From assembly GCA_963664635.1 (NCBI GenBank), contig OY761542.1:2356001-2420000 (forward strand): 64,000 bases of DNA. Reading direction: 5' to 3'. Below, piece after piece: positions 34,744-42,272 of the stretch (within the stretch, counting starts at the first letter, position 1; every line of letters starts with the position of its first letter). Position numbers and translations under genes: made by a program. The stretch comes from VXNE01 sp963664635 (GTDB lineage: Bacteria > Pseudomonadota > Gammaproteobacteria > Pseudomonadales > Azotimanducaceae). Below the pieces are notes generated by a model. The model was given only the letters and a program-made list of their open reading frames with translations, was not told the origin of the DNA and did not search any database.

Positions 34744-35616
34744 ATGGACCCGGACTGGCTCCCGTTTCACCCGAGCCCGTCGCAACCCGCGTACCGCCCG
34801 CCCCCGGGGGCCGTGGACGCGCACTGTCACGTCTTCGGCCCCGCCGCGCGGTTCCCCTTCGCGCCCGAACGCAAGTACACGCCCTGCGACGCCGGCAAGG
34901 AGGAGCTGTGGGCGCTGCGCGACCACCTGGGGTTCTCCCGCAACGTGATCGTGCAGGCGACGTGTCACGGGGCCGACAACCGCGCCCTCGTGGATGCGCT
35001 CGCGGATGCGGGGGACCTCGCCCGGGGCGTGGCGACCGTGCGCCGGGACGTCTCGGCGGACGAGTTGCAGCGCCTGCACGCCGCCGGTGTTCGCGGCGTG
35101 CGTTTCAACTTCGTCAAGCGCCTCGTGGACAAGCTGCCCCACGAGGATCTCGTGGAGGTCGCGGAGCGGGTGGCGCCGCTCGGGTGGCACGTCGTCATCT
35201 ACTTCGAGGCCGCCGAACTGCCGGAGATCCGCGATCTCGTCACCGCGCTGCCGACGGTCGTGGTGGTGGACCACATGGGGCGTCCGGATGTCACGCAGTC
35301 GGTGGAGGGGGAGGCGTTCCAGGAGTTCGTGGGCCTGCTGGCGGAGCACGAGAACTTCTGGACGAAGGTGAGCTGCCCGGAGCGGCTTTCCCAAGGCGGA
35401 CCACCGGACTACGCCGACGTCGTGCCGTTCGTGCGCCATCTCGTCGAGCGCTTCCCGGACCGCGTGCTCTGGGGCACGGACTGGCCGCACCCCAACATGA
35501 AGTCGCACATGCCCGACGACGGCAAGCTCGTCGACTTCCTGCCCCGGATCGCGCCGACCGAGGCGTTGCGGCAGGCGCTGCTGGTGGATAACCCGATGCG
35601 GCTCTACTGGCCGTAG
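34744..35616 (+). CDS. ligI: 2-pyrone-4,6-dicarboxylate lactonase
   Basis: A 290-residue amidohydrolase-superfamily lactonase. The signature is GAVDAHCHVFGPAARFPFAPERKYTP (split by wording; the metal-like His are in HCHVFG), and near the end VLWGTDWPHPNMKSHMPDDG, which matches LigI closely. It opens 2-pyrone-4,6-dicarboxylate to 4-oxalomesaconate without metal need. Divergent from ligJ. It is the first of the rightward genes of the pathway. The ATG at 34744 is the only good start. Confidence 0.93.
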   Translation: MDPDWLPFHPSPSQPAYRPPPGAVDAHCHVFGPAARFPFAPERKYTPCDAGKEELWALRDHLGFSRNVIVQATCHGADNRALVDALADAGDLARGVATVRRDVSADELQRLHAAGVRGVRFNFVKRLVDKLPHEDLVEVAERVAPLGWHVVIYFEAAELPEIRDLVTALPTVVVVDHMGRPDVTQSVEGEAFQEFVGLLAEHENFWTKVSCPERLSQGGPPDYADVVPFVRHLVERFPDRVLWGTDWPHPNMKSHMPDDGKLVDFLPRIAPTEALRQALLVDNPMRLYWP

Positions 35617-35739
35617 GACGTCTCGCACGCCGGTCGCCGCCGCCGGTCTCGTCGTGCTGTCGCGACTGACACCGGCGACGTTCCCCTGGGAGCCCCCCTC
35701 GACGGGTGATCCAGGGGAGTGAACCCGGCAGCCGCGCGT

Positions 35740-35769
35740 TTGCCTGCTCCCGTTCAAAATAGTTACATT
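35740..35769 (+). promoter_or_regulatory. Possible promoter of the Phd-type antitoxin locus
   Basis: TTGCCT at 35740-35745 and TACATT at 35764-35769 are separated by 18 bp, both 4/6 matches. The region from 35753 is clearly AT-richer than the surroundings, and includes TTACAT and CTACAT direct copies that could be operator half-sites. Transcription would begin about 20 bp before the antitoxin start. Confidence 0.35.
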
Positions 35770-35795
35770 GCTACATCTGGCCCGGGGAGCTTGCG

Positions 35796-36050
35796 GTGAC
35801 CGTGACCACCGTAACGAGCAGGGAACTCAATCAGGACGTTGGCCGCGCGAAACGGGCAGCGCGGGCGGGGCCCGTGTTCATCACGAATCGGAGCCGGCCG
35901 ACGCACGTGCTGCTCTGTATAGAGGAATACCGGCGTCTCGCGGGAGAGCGCCGCAGCCTGGTGGAGGCCTTGTCGATGCCGGGACTCGCCGACATCCATT
36001 TCGAGCCGCCGAAGTTGGGCATTGAGACCTCGCCAGTCGAGCTCTCCTGA
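35796..36050 (+). CDS. Phd/YefM-family antitoxin (of a broken TA pair)
   Basis: An 84-residue protein of the Phd/YefM family: VTTVTSRELNQDVGRAKRAA, RAGPVFITNRSRPTHVLLC and IEEYRRLAGE. The GTG at 35796 follows a strong GGGGAG. It is complete, but its partner, a vapC-type toxin starting directly after its stop (ATG 36051), is truncated after about 32 residues. A free antitoxin may still repress its own promoter. The Phd fold with a VapC/PIN toxin is a known mixed pairing. Confidence 0.8.
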   Translation: MTVTTVTSRELNQDVGRAKRAARAGPVFITNRSRPTHVLLCIEEYRRLAGERRSLVEALSMPGLADIHFEPPKLGIETSPVELS

Positions 36051-36145
36051 ATGTTCGTGCTCGATACGAACGTCGTCTCGGAGTTGCGCAAGGCCGGCGA
36101 TGGCAAGGCGGACCGGCGCGTCGCCGAGTGGGTGGCCGGGCAGGC
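36051..36145 (+). pseudogene. Truncated VapC-type PIN toxin remnant
   Basis: The first 32 residues read MFVLDTNVVSELRKAG and then ADRRVAEWVAGQ, the start of a PIN domain with its first catalytic Asp (D5). After residue 32 similarity stops: the frame continues only to TGA 36196-36198 in unrelated residues. At the same place another reading frame enters a GFA-type protein. A deletion therefore joined the two. The toxin lacks the other three acidic residues and cannot be active. Confidence 0.7.
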
Positions 36146-36403
36146 TGCCTCTGCGGCGACATCGCTTTCGAGCTACACGGAGAGATCTCGCGGATGATGC
36201 ACTGCCACTGCTCCATCTGCGGCACCTGCGGTTCCTTGGTGCCCCGCGAGCGCGACCCCGGCGCCATGCAGGTTCCGGCGGGGTCGCTGGACACCGACCC
36301 CGGCCGCCGTCGGGCCGCGAACATCTTCACCGGCTCGATGGCGCCCCGGGCGACCCTCGACGAAGGCATCGCCTGCTTCGAGGCGTACCCGGCGCCAGCG
36401 TGA
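36143..36403 (+). pseudogene. Remnant of a GFA (glutathione-dependent formaldehyde-activating) family protein
   Basis: In the frame from 36143 the protein reads GCLCGDIAFELHG, SRMMHCHCSICG then TCGSLVPRERDPGAMQVPAG, SLDTDPGRRRAANIFTGSMAP and CFEAYPAPA. GFA proteins have GxCxCGxxxYE, HCxxCR, then about 40 residues before CGSxL. Here HCHCSICG passes directly into TCGS, so the centre is missing, and the N-terminus is truncated where it meets the vapC remnant. It has no own start. Two deletions are therefore needed. The TGA is at 36401-36403. Confidence 0.65.
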
Positions 36404-36434
36404 GGTTGGCGGGTCAGAGATCGGAGGAGCCCAA

Positions 36435-36899
36435 ATGACGCTGACGGCTGACCTCTCCGCGACGGCGAACGCTCTCATCCGGATGCCCGCGGCAGCGGTC
36501 TTCGATGCGTTCGTGAATCCGGCGACCATGAGCAGGTTCTGGTTCACCCGGCGCGACGATGGATTGCGCGAAGGCGAAACGGTCATCTGGTACCTCGGTG
36601 CGGAACCGGATGCGCCACGGTTCGAAGTGCGGGTGACGTCGCTGCAGCGCCCGCGCCTGATCGTCATGGAGTGGGAGAGCGCCGGCGGCTTTACGACGGT
36701 TCGGTGGACGTTCGAGGCGAAGAGTCCGGACGCAACCGTTGTCCGCGTCGAGGAGACGGGGTACTCCGGCGATCCGCAGACGGTCATTGACGCCGCGCTC
36801 GACTCGACAGGCGGCTTCAACCAAGTCCTCATCGCTGCAAAGGCCTGGCTTGAGTATGGTGCGCCGGTCAACGTAGTGGCGGACCATGTCGCGGATTGA
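36435..36899 (+). CDS. SRPBCC/AHSA1-like domain protein
   Basis: A 154-residue protein with an AHSA1-like fold: ALIRMPAAAVFDAFVNPATMSRFWFT (in two pieces), then VTSLQRPRLIVMEWES, TVRWTFEAKS and GFNQVLIAAKAWLEYG. It has GGAGG upstream of its ATG. It overlaps the start of ligA by 14 nt, so it is translated with it, although no role in protocatechuate catabolism is known. It may be a ligand-binding helper. It differs strongly from the AHSA1-like protein at 8545. Confidence 0.8.
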   Translation: MTLTADLSATANALIRMPAAAVFDAFVNPATMSRFWFTRRDDGLREGETVIWYLGAEPDAPRFEVRVTSLQRPRLIVMEWESAGGFTTVRWTFEAKSPDATVVRVEETGYSGDPQTVIDAALDSTGGFNQVLIAAKAWLEYGAPVNVVADHVAD

Positions 36900-37293
36900 T
36901 TCCGGTCGCGGTGCGACGGCCCGCGAAAAGCCCTACGCCGACATCCCCGGCACGGTCGTGTTCGACTCCGACATGGCGCGCCGCGGCTTCCACGCCAACC
37001 AGTTCTGCATGTCGCTGATGCGCCCGGAGAACCGCGAGCGGTTCCTGGCGGACGAGGCGGCCTACCTCGAGGAGTGGCCCATGTCCGTCGCGCAGAAGGA
37101 CGCCTTCCTGCGGCGCGACTACAACGCCCTGCTGCGACTCGGCGTGAACGTCTACTACTTTGGCAAGCTGTTCTTCACGGACGGCTGGAGCTTCGAGCAG
37201 GGCGCGGCGGCGATGGCCGGCATGCCGCAGTCCGAGTACCGCGCGATGATGCTGGCCGGGGGCCGCGCGCCGGAGGGCACGGCCGATGGCTAG
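36886..37293 (+). CDS. ligA: Protocatechuate 4,5-dioxygenase alpha chain
   Basis: A 135-residue LigA small subunit. It shows PYADIPGTVVFDSDMARRGFHANQFCMSLM (in pieces), NRERFLADEAAYLEEWPM, LLRLGVNVYYFGKLFFTDGW and EQGAAAMAGM. The alpha chain caps the active site of the catalytic LigB. The gene begins within the AHSA1-like gene and stops at TAG 37291-37293. That TAG is part of CTAG, the site where the MITE inserted; the first bases of ligB originally overlapped this stop (see finding). Confidence 0.92.
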   Translation: MSRIDSGRGATAREKPYADIPGTVVFDSDMARRGFHANQFCMSLMRPENRERFLADEAAYLEEWPMSVAQKDAFLRRDYNALLRLGVNVYYFGKLFFTDGWSFEQGAAAMAGMPQSEYRAMMLAGGRAPEGTADG

Positions 37294-37533
37294 CCCGCAT
37301 TTCTCACCAGGGGCCGCGATGATCGCGGAGGATTTTGGCCGCGTGCGCGTGCTCGCGACCGAGAGCATAGCGGGGCCTACGGTTGAGGGAGCATGTGCGC
37401 GCACGGGGCCAAAAGACCCGCGAGGGCGCGGCCAGCGCAGTCCGTTCTTGGCGCGATCACTTGGCATCGTGGTCAACCAATTGAAACCCAAGAACCTTTT
37501 GACACCGACCAGCGGCCTGGTGAGAAATGCGGG
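37294..37533. mobile_element. MITE-like element inserted at the ligA/ligB junction
   Basis: A 240-bp element with perfect 18-bp inverted ends CCCGCATTTCTCACCAGG, flanked by CTAG at 37290-37293 and 37534-37537, a 4-bp target duplication. No ORF and no transposase. The ends and 4-bp duplication recall IS1380-type elements (low confidence). The right end contains ATG 37527-37529, which opens into ligB in frame. Removing the element with one CTAG restores GATGGCTAGGGTGACCGCC, coding MARVTA, exactly the LigB opening. Confidence 0.85.
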
Positions 37534-38372
37534 CTAGGGTGACCGCCGGCGTCGCCATGTCGCACGTCCCGGCGGTGGGCGTGGCCTCCGACCTGGGCCG
37601 GACGGAAGAGGACTACTGGAAGCCGCTCTTCGCCGGTTTCGAGTTCTCGCGCCGCTGGATCGCGGAGCAGCGCCCGGACGTCGTGCTGCTGGTCTACAAC
37701 GACCATGCGACGGCGTTCGACCTCAATATCGTTCCCACGTTCGCCATCGCGTGCGGCGAGGAGTTCGAGGTCGCCGACGAGGGCTGGGGGCCGCGGCCGG
37801 TCCCGAGCGTGCAGGGCGCTCCGGACCTCGCCTGGCACGTGCGGCAGTCCGTCATCGAGGACGGCTTCGACCTCACCTCGGTCGGCAACGTCCCGGTGGA
37901 CCACGGGCTCACCGTGCCGCTGACGGTGATGTTCGGCCGTCCGGAGGCCTGGCCCGTGCGCGTCGTCCCGCTGGCCGTGAACGTCATCGTCTATCCGCCG
38001 CCGTCGGGACAGCGGTGCCTTGCGCTCGGCGGGGCCATCCGCAGGGCGGTCGAGTCCTTCGATGCGGACCTGAACGTGCAGGTGTGGGGTACGGGGGGGA
38101 TGAGCCACCAGTTGCAGGGGCCGCGCGCCGGGCTCATCAACAGCGCCTTCGACGCACGCTTCCTGGACGGCATGGTGCGCGACCCGGAAGGCCTCGCGCG
38201 CATTCCCCACGTCGACTACATCCGCGAAGCCGGATCCGAGGCCGTCGAACTGGTCATGTGGCTCGTCATGCGCGGCGCCCTCGACGCACGCGTACGGGAA
38301 GTGCACCGCCACTACCACGTGCCCGCCTCGAACACGGCGTTCGGTCACCTCATCCTGGAGAACGCGTCCTGA
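37527..38372 (+). CDS. ligB: Protocatechuate 4,5-dioxygenase beta (catalytic) chain
   Basis: A 281-residue type II extradiol dioxygenase. Fe(II) ligands fit H13 (AMSHVPAVG) and H60 (LLVYNDHATAFD), with the Glu ligand near the C-terminus in a segment like YIREAGSEAVEL. EGWGPRPVPSVQG, WGTGGMSHQLQGPRAGLIN and HYHVPASNTAFGHLIL are diagnostic. It opens protocatechuate between C4 and C5. The first three codons (ATG CGG G) come from the right end of an inserted MITE; the ancestral start was probably ATG GCT AGG. GGTGAG just before the new ATG may act as Shine-Dalgarno. Confidence 0.93.
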   Translation: MRARVTAGVAMSHVPAVGVASDLGRTEEDYWKPLFAGFEFSRRWIAEQRPDVVLLVYNDHATAFDLNIVPTFAIACGEEFEVADEGWGPRPVPSVQGAPDLAWHVRQSVIEDGFDLTSVGNVPVDHGLTVPLTVMFGRPEAWPVRVVPLAVNVIVYPPPSGQRCLALGGAIRRAVESFDADLNVQVWGTGGMSHQLQGPRAGLINSAFDARFLDGMVRDPEGLARIPHVDYIREAGSEAVELVMWLVMRGALDARVREVHRHYHVPASNTAFGHLILENAS

Positions 38373-38417
38373 GGCTTGCGTCTCGGCCGGCATGGTCTGC
38401 CGGCGTGGGCTTGTGCA

Positions 38418-38441
38418 AAATATACTTGCCCAAGTATATTT
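38418..38441. promoter_or_regulatory. Palindromic operator of the vapBC-like locus
   Basis: A perfect inverted repeat AAATATACTTG-CC-CAAGTATATTT ends 5 bp before the antitoxin ATG (38447). It is AT-rich in an otherwise very GC-rich region. Antitoxins of the ribbon-helix-helix type bind such sites and repress their own operon. It also overlaps a likely promoter. Confidence 0.65.
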
Positions 38442-38446
38442 GCAGC

Positions 38447-38668
38447 ATGCCTCAAGTCACCGTGTATCTCCCCGCCGATGTCCTCGATGCCGCGCGCAAG
38501 CACGCCGGCCTCGCGAACAGCAGCCTGTCGTCCTGGGTGGGCGGGCTCATCCGCGATGCGACGGCGACCGAGTGGCCGGGCAGCCTGGTGGACCTGCTGC
38601 AACACGGGAGCGGCGACCTCGTGGAGCCCGACGATCCTCCACCGGAGGACGTGAATGTCTTCGGCTGA
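38447..38668 (+). CDS. Ribbon-helix-helix-type antitoxin (VapB-like)
   Basis: A 73-residue protein. The N-terminus, MPQVTVYLPADVLDAARKHA then SSLSSWVGGLIRDA, is a typical ribbon-helix-helix DNA-binding domain. The rest (SLVDLLQHGSGDLVEPDDPPP) is likely the toxin-binding tail. The TGA overlaps the toxin ATG (TGATG). A palindrome sits directly upstream of the start and probably is its operator. No strong Shine-Dalgarno is seen. Confidence 0.8.
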   Translation: MPQVTVYLPADVLDAARKHAGLANSSLSSWVGGLIRDATATEWPGSLVDLLQHGSGDLVEPDDPPPEDVNVFG

Positions 38669-39060
38669 TGTGGCTGCTCGATACCAGCGTCTGCGTGCTG
38701 CTGATCAACCGGTCGGACGAGCGGGTGTCCGCGCGCCTGCTCGAGCACGCGCCCAGAGCCGTGCGCCTGTGCAGCGTAGTGAAGGCGGAGTTGTACTTTG
38801 GTGCGCAGAACTCGGCGCGGCTGGCCGAGAACCTGCAGCGCGTCGAGACTTTCTGTCGCGTCTTTGAATCGCTCCCATTCGACGACGAGGCGGCCCGACA
38901 CTACGGGATCGTGCGTGCTCGGCTCCGGCGGGAAGGCCGGCCCATCGGCGGCAACGACCTCATGATCGCGGCGATCGCCCTGGCCGAGTCGCATGTCCTC
39001 GTGACGCGCAACATGGATGCGTTCTCGAGGGTGTCCGGCCTCGAGATGGAGTCCTGGTAG
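38668..39060 (+). CDS. VapC-type PIN-domain toxin
   Basis: A 130-residue PIN ribonuclease. The acidic site residues are seen in MWLLDTSVCVLLIN (D5), in SVVKAELYFGA (E), in GGNDLMIAAIALAES (D) and VTRNMDAFSRV (D). All are present, so the toxin should be active, cutting tRNA or rRNA when free. It overlaps its antitoxin gene by one base. PIN toxins are usually 130-140 residues, as here. Confidence 0.88.
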   Translation: MWLLDTSVCVLLINRSDERVSARLLEHAPRAVRLCSVVKAELYFGAQNSARLAENLQRVETFCRVFESLPFDDEAARHYGIVRARLRREGRPIGGNDLMIAAIALAESHVLVTRNMDAFSRVSGLEMESW

Positions 39061-39072
39061 TGGGGAGCGCGG

Positions 39073-40590
39073 TCACGCCTCCATGACCGAGAACCGCTCC
39101 CGGTCGCGGGCGCCCTGGGCCGACCGGTCGAGACGGGAGACGGCGAACATCGTCCCGAACGCGGCCAGGATCGCGTACAGCCCCGGGTAGGCTTCCGGGA
39201 AGACCGGGCGCTCGTTGCCGAGCACGCCCACCCAGACCGCCGGCCCGAGCACCATCAGGCCGATCGCGGTGACCAGCCCGACGATGCCGCCGGCGACGGC
39301 GCCGCGGGTCGTGAAGCCGCGCCAGTACATCGAGAGCATCAGCAGCGGGAAGTTGGTCGAGGCGCCGATCGCCAGGGTCAGTGAGACGAGGTAGGCGATG
39401 TTCTGCTTCTCGAACAGGATGCCGAGGATGGCCACGCCCACGCCGAGCCCCACCGTCGCGATGCGGGACACGCGCAGGCGTTCGCGCTCGGTGGCGGCCC
39501 CGCGGCGGATGGCCTGCGCGTAGATGTCGTGGGAGATCGCGGAGACCGCAGCGATGGTGAGCCCGGCGACGACCGCCAGGATCGTGGCGAACGCGACCGC
39601 GGCGATGATGCCGAAGAAGACGTCTCCGCCGACCGCCCGGGCGAGGTGCACGCTGACCATGTTCGCGCCGCCGATGACCTGCCCGGACGAGTCGAGGTAG
39701 GCCGGGTTGTCCGTCACCAGGGCGACCGCGGCGACGCCGACGACGAAGAAGATCGCGAGGTTCACGATCGCGATGGCGCCGAGGGCGACGCCGGCGGACA
39801 GCCGCGCGGCCGCGGCATCCGGCACCGTGAAGAAGCGCATCAGGATGTGCGGGGACCCGCCCAGGCCGAAGCACAGGGTGATCCCCAGGGACAGGGCGGA
39901 CAGCGTCGAGAGTCCGAGCCCGCCGGGCCGGGTCAGGAAGCCCCCGGGTCCGTGCAGGGCGCCGGCCTCCGCGTACAGCCGCGAGAAGTCGAAGTCGAAG
40001 CGCGCCAGCGCCAGCATCGCGAGGACCACGATGCCCGCCAGCAGCAGCGCGGCCTTGGTGATCTGTACCCAGGTCGTGGCGAGCATGCCCCCCACCGCCA
40101 CGTAGAGCACCATCAGCGCGGTCACGATGACGACCGCCCAGGCGTAGCGGATGCCGAACAGGACCTCGATCAGGGCGCCGGCGCCGACCACCTGGACCAT
40201 CAGGTACATCACCGAGAAGGCCAGCGCCGTGACCGCGGCCAGGATGCGCAGCGGCCGTTCCTTGAGGCGCGCGCAGACGATGTCCGTGAACGTGTAGCGC
40301 CCGAGTTCCTTCAGCTTGTCCGTCACCAGCAGGATGACGATCAGGAACGCGACCATCGGCGCGGCGAGGTAGATCACCACGTCGAAGCCGGCGGTGAAGA
40401 TGATGGCGGACATGCCGAGCACGGTGGCGGCGGACATGAAGTCGCCGGCGATGGCGAGGCCGTTCTGGAAGCCGCCGATCCGCCCGCCGGCGACGTAGAA
40501 ATCGGCCGCGCTGCGGGTGCGCCGGGCGGCGACGGCGGTGAAGCCGACGGTCACGAGGACGACGGCGAGGAAGCAGGCGATCGCCGTCAT
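39073..40590 (-). CDS. Sodium:solute symporter (SSS family, ActP-like)
   Basis: A 505-residue membrane protein with about 13 helices. It opens CFLAVVLVTVGFTAVAARR, SAADFYVAGGRIGGFQNGLAIAGDFMSAAT (in pieces) and has GGMLATTWVQITKA and AIGASTNFPLLMLSMYWRGF, matching the acetate permease ActP/monocarboxylate group. It should take up a small carboxylate with Na+. The frame is open far upstream, but the ATG at 40590 overlaps the preceding DUF485-like gene by 4 nt. In ActP systems a small DUF485 protein is the usual neighbour, as here. Confidence 0.88.
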   Translation of the reverse strand: MTAIACFLAVVLVTVGFTAVAARRTRSAADFYVAGGRIGGFQNGLAIAGDFMSAATVLGMSAIIFTAGFDVVIYLAAPMVAFLIVILLVTDKLKELGRYTFTDIVCARLKERPLRILAAVTALAFSVMYLMVQVVGAGALIEVLFGIRYAWAVVIVTALMVLYVAVGGMLATTWVQITKAALLLAGIVVLAMLALARFDFDFSRLYAEAGALHGPGGFLTRPGGLGLSTLSALSLGITLCFGLGGSPHILMRFFTVPDAAAARLSAGVALGAIAIVNLAIFFVVGVAAVALVTDNPAYLDSSGQVIGGANMVSVHLARAVGGDVFFGIIAAVAFATILAVVAGLTIAAVSAISHDIYAQAIRRGAATERERLRVSRIATVGLGVGVAILGILFEKQNIAYLVSLTLAIGASTNFPLLMLSMYWRGFTTRGAVAGGIVGLVTAIGLMVLGPAVWVGVLGNERPVFPEAYPGLYAILAAFGTMFAVSRLDRSAQGARDRERFSVMEA

Positions 40591-40790
40591 GTCCGGTGGC
40601 GCTGGCGCAGGTACAGGTAGACGAACGCGAGAATCGGCGTGCCGACCAGCAGCGCGGCGCACGCGGCCATGCCGAGGTTGAACGGGCCGGCGAGGGGCAG
40701 CGCCAGGAGCTCCGGCCACACCGGTATGCCGATCGTCAGGAGCAGGAACAGCGCCATCACGGCCAGGGCGCAGACCCAGCGCGCCCTCAT
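40587..40790 (-). CDS. Small two-helix membrane protein, DUF485-like partner of the symporter
   Basis: A 67-residue protein with two membrane helices (ALAVMALFLLLTIGI and FNLGMAACAALLVGTPILAFVYLYL, the second in two halves). The second helix with FNLGMA then a C-terminal LRQRHR resembles YjcH/DUF485 proteins next to actP. It overlaps both neighbours by 4 nt, so the three genes are one operon. Its role is not known; it may help assembly of the symporter. Confidence 0.65.
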   Translation of the reverse strand: MRARWVCALAVMALFLLLTIGIPVWPELLALPLAGPFNLGMAACAALLVGTPILAFVYLYLRQRHRT

Positions 40791-42244
40791 CGGGGCGACC
40801 CCGGGGCTTCTCCTCGCGCCCGCCCACCCGCCCCACGCGCCCGCCCACCCGCCTCTCGCGCCCGCCCACCCGCCCCACGCGCCCGCGCGCGAAGCTGCAT
40901 CGCCACCGTCAGGTAGTAGTTCCTGCCCGTGGTGGTGAGCAGGGGGCGGGCCAGGGCTTCGAGGGCATCCGCCTTGAGTTGCATGGCTTCGGTGTCCCGC
41001 GGATCCAGCGCCAGCAGGCGGTCGCAGAGTTCGGCGGTCCATTGCGGGTCGGTAGCCAGCGCGGCCGCCGCGCGCTCGCGCAGGACTTCGGCGCCGCCGG
41101 CAAGCTCGGCCACGCGCGCGGCCTCCTCGGCCGGCGACAGCGGGAACAGCGAGGTCGGGTTGCCGTCGAACCAGCCGAGGTAGCCGCTGAAGATCGACCG
41201 TACGGCCCAGGCCGGGTTGCCGTAGTAGGGGCGGAGGTAGTCGAGTTCCGCCAACTCCGGAGGAACCTTGACGACCTCGACGAGCTGGTCCGGGGTCAGT
41301 CCCCGGTTCATGCCGGCGATCGTCTGCTCGAAGATCGAGCGGATCGCGTCCCGGTAGCTCGTCAGCACCTCGCGGACGCGCCCGCGGCCGAGCACGGGGC
41401 GCGTGTGTCCGCCGACGAGGTGCGCGGGGTTCTCGGCCAGCATGGCGTCGAGGGTCGCCGTCCACGCCCGGACGTCGCGATAGCCGGTGCCGCGAATGGC
41501 GTAGAGGTTGGGCCAGGACTTGTAGAAGTTGTCGCCGGCGAACAGCACTTCGCGGTCCGGATACCACACGAAAAGCTGGTCCGACGTCTCGCCCGGAGCC
41601 GCCACCAGCTCCAGGCGGACGCCGGCGACATCGACCCGGCGGCGCGGCTCGGTAACGAAATGGGTCGGGGTGACGCCCGGCCTGGAGGCGGGCCTGCGGA
41701 GTTCCGGCCGGTAGGCCCGGGCGACGCCGTTGTTGATGCGCTGTTCGGGGGGGAGCAGGAAACCGGCCTGGCGGGCGCCGCGCAGTCGCTGCACCGTCAA
41801 GCCGGCATCGGTTCCCCACCGGGCCTCGTGCCCGAACTCGGGGCCCGCCCAGATCTCGGGCGTCCCGCCCGCCGCGAACACGGAGACGCCGCCGGTGTGG
41901 TCCGCGTGCCCGTGGGTGAGCACGATCGCGGCCACCGGGAGGTCGGTGATCTCGCGGAAGGCGGCCAGGGCGCCGCGGGCGGCGGGCGCATCGATCTGCG
42001 TGTCGACGATGACGATCCCGGTCTCGCCGACGATCATCGAACTTGGCGAGACGCCGAACCCGACGCCGGTGTAGACGCCGTCCGCGACCTCGATGACGGC
42101 CTGGTCGAACTCGGACTGGCGTTCCCCGAGGAGGCGTTCCGCTGCGGTCTCGGCCGGCGCGTCCGCGCCGTGGACGGCAGAGGGCGCCAGCGCCGCGGCC
42201 GCTACGATGGTTCCGAGCACTCGGCTCGGTACTGACCCGGTCAT
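40787..42244 (-). CDS. Alkylsulfatase-like metallo-beta-lactamase-fold hydrolase (SdsA/Ydz-type), secreted
   Basis: A 485-residue protein with a signal peptide (LGTIVAAAALAPSAVHGADA). The metal motif is LTHGHADHTGG, followed by THLVGGHTRPVLG-like blocks, AGDNFYKSWPNLYAIRGTG and NRGLTPDQLVEVVKVP, matching class III alkylsulfatases of the SdsA type. The dimerisation part ends in RNYYLTVAMQL, after which the SCP2-like C-terminal domain of SdsA1 is absent. Instead there is a 34-residue repeat tail (GGRARGA-type) coded by 21-bp repeats. Alkyl sulfates or related esters could be the substrates. The ATG at 42244 has AAGGGGAATG upstream. Confidence 0.8.
   Translation of the reverse strand: MTGSVPSRVLGTIVAAAALAPSAVHGADAPAETAAERLLGERQSEFDQAVIEVADGVYTGVGFGVSPSSMIVGETGIVIVDTQIDAPAARGALAAFREITDLPVAAIVLTHGHADHTGGVSVFAAGGTPEIWAGPEFGHEARWGTDAGLTVQRLRGARQAGFLLPPEQRINNGVARAYRPELRRPASRPGVTPTHFVTEPRRRVDVAGVRLELVAAPGETSDQLFVWYPDREVLFAGDNFYKSWPNLYAIRGTGYRDVRAWTATLDAMLAENPAHLVGGHTRPVLGRGRVREVLTSYRDAIRSIFEQTIAGMNRGLTPDQLVEVVKVPPELAELDYLRPYYGNPAWAVRSIFSGYLGWFDGNPTSLFPLSPAEEAARVAELAGGAEVLRERAAAALATDPQWTAELCDRLLALDPRDTEAMQLKADALEALARPLLTTTGRNYYLTVAMQLRARARGAGGRAREAGGRARGAGGRARGEAPGSPR
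40816..40878. repeat. Three 21-bp tandem repeats at the 3' end of the alkylsulfatase-like gene
   Basis: Units start at 40816, 40837 and 40858. Each begins GCGCCCGCCCACCCGCC and ends CCAC or TCTC. A partial fourth unit follows. They encode repeated GGRARGA-like heptapeptides. Slippage may vary copy number. Confidence 0.85.
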
Positions 42245-42272
42245 GCGTTCATTCCCCTTGTTCTCGGTGCGT

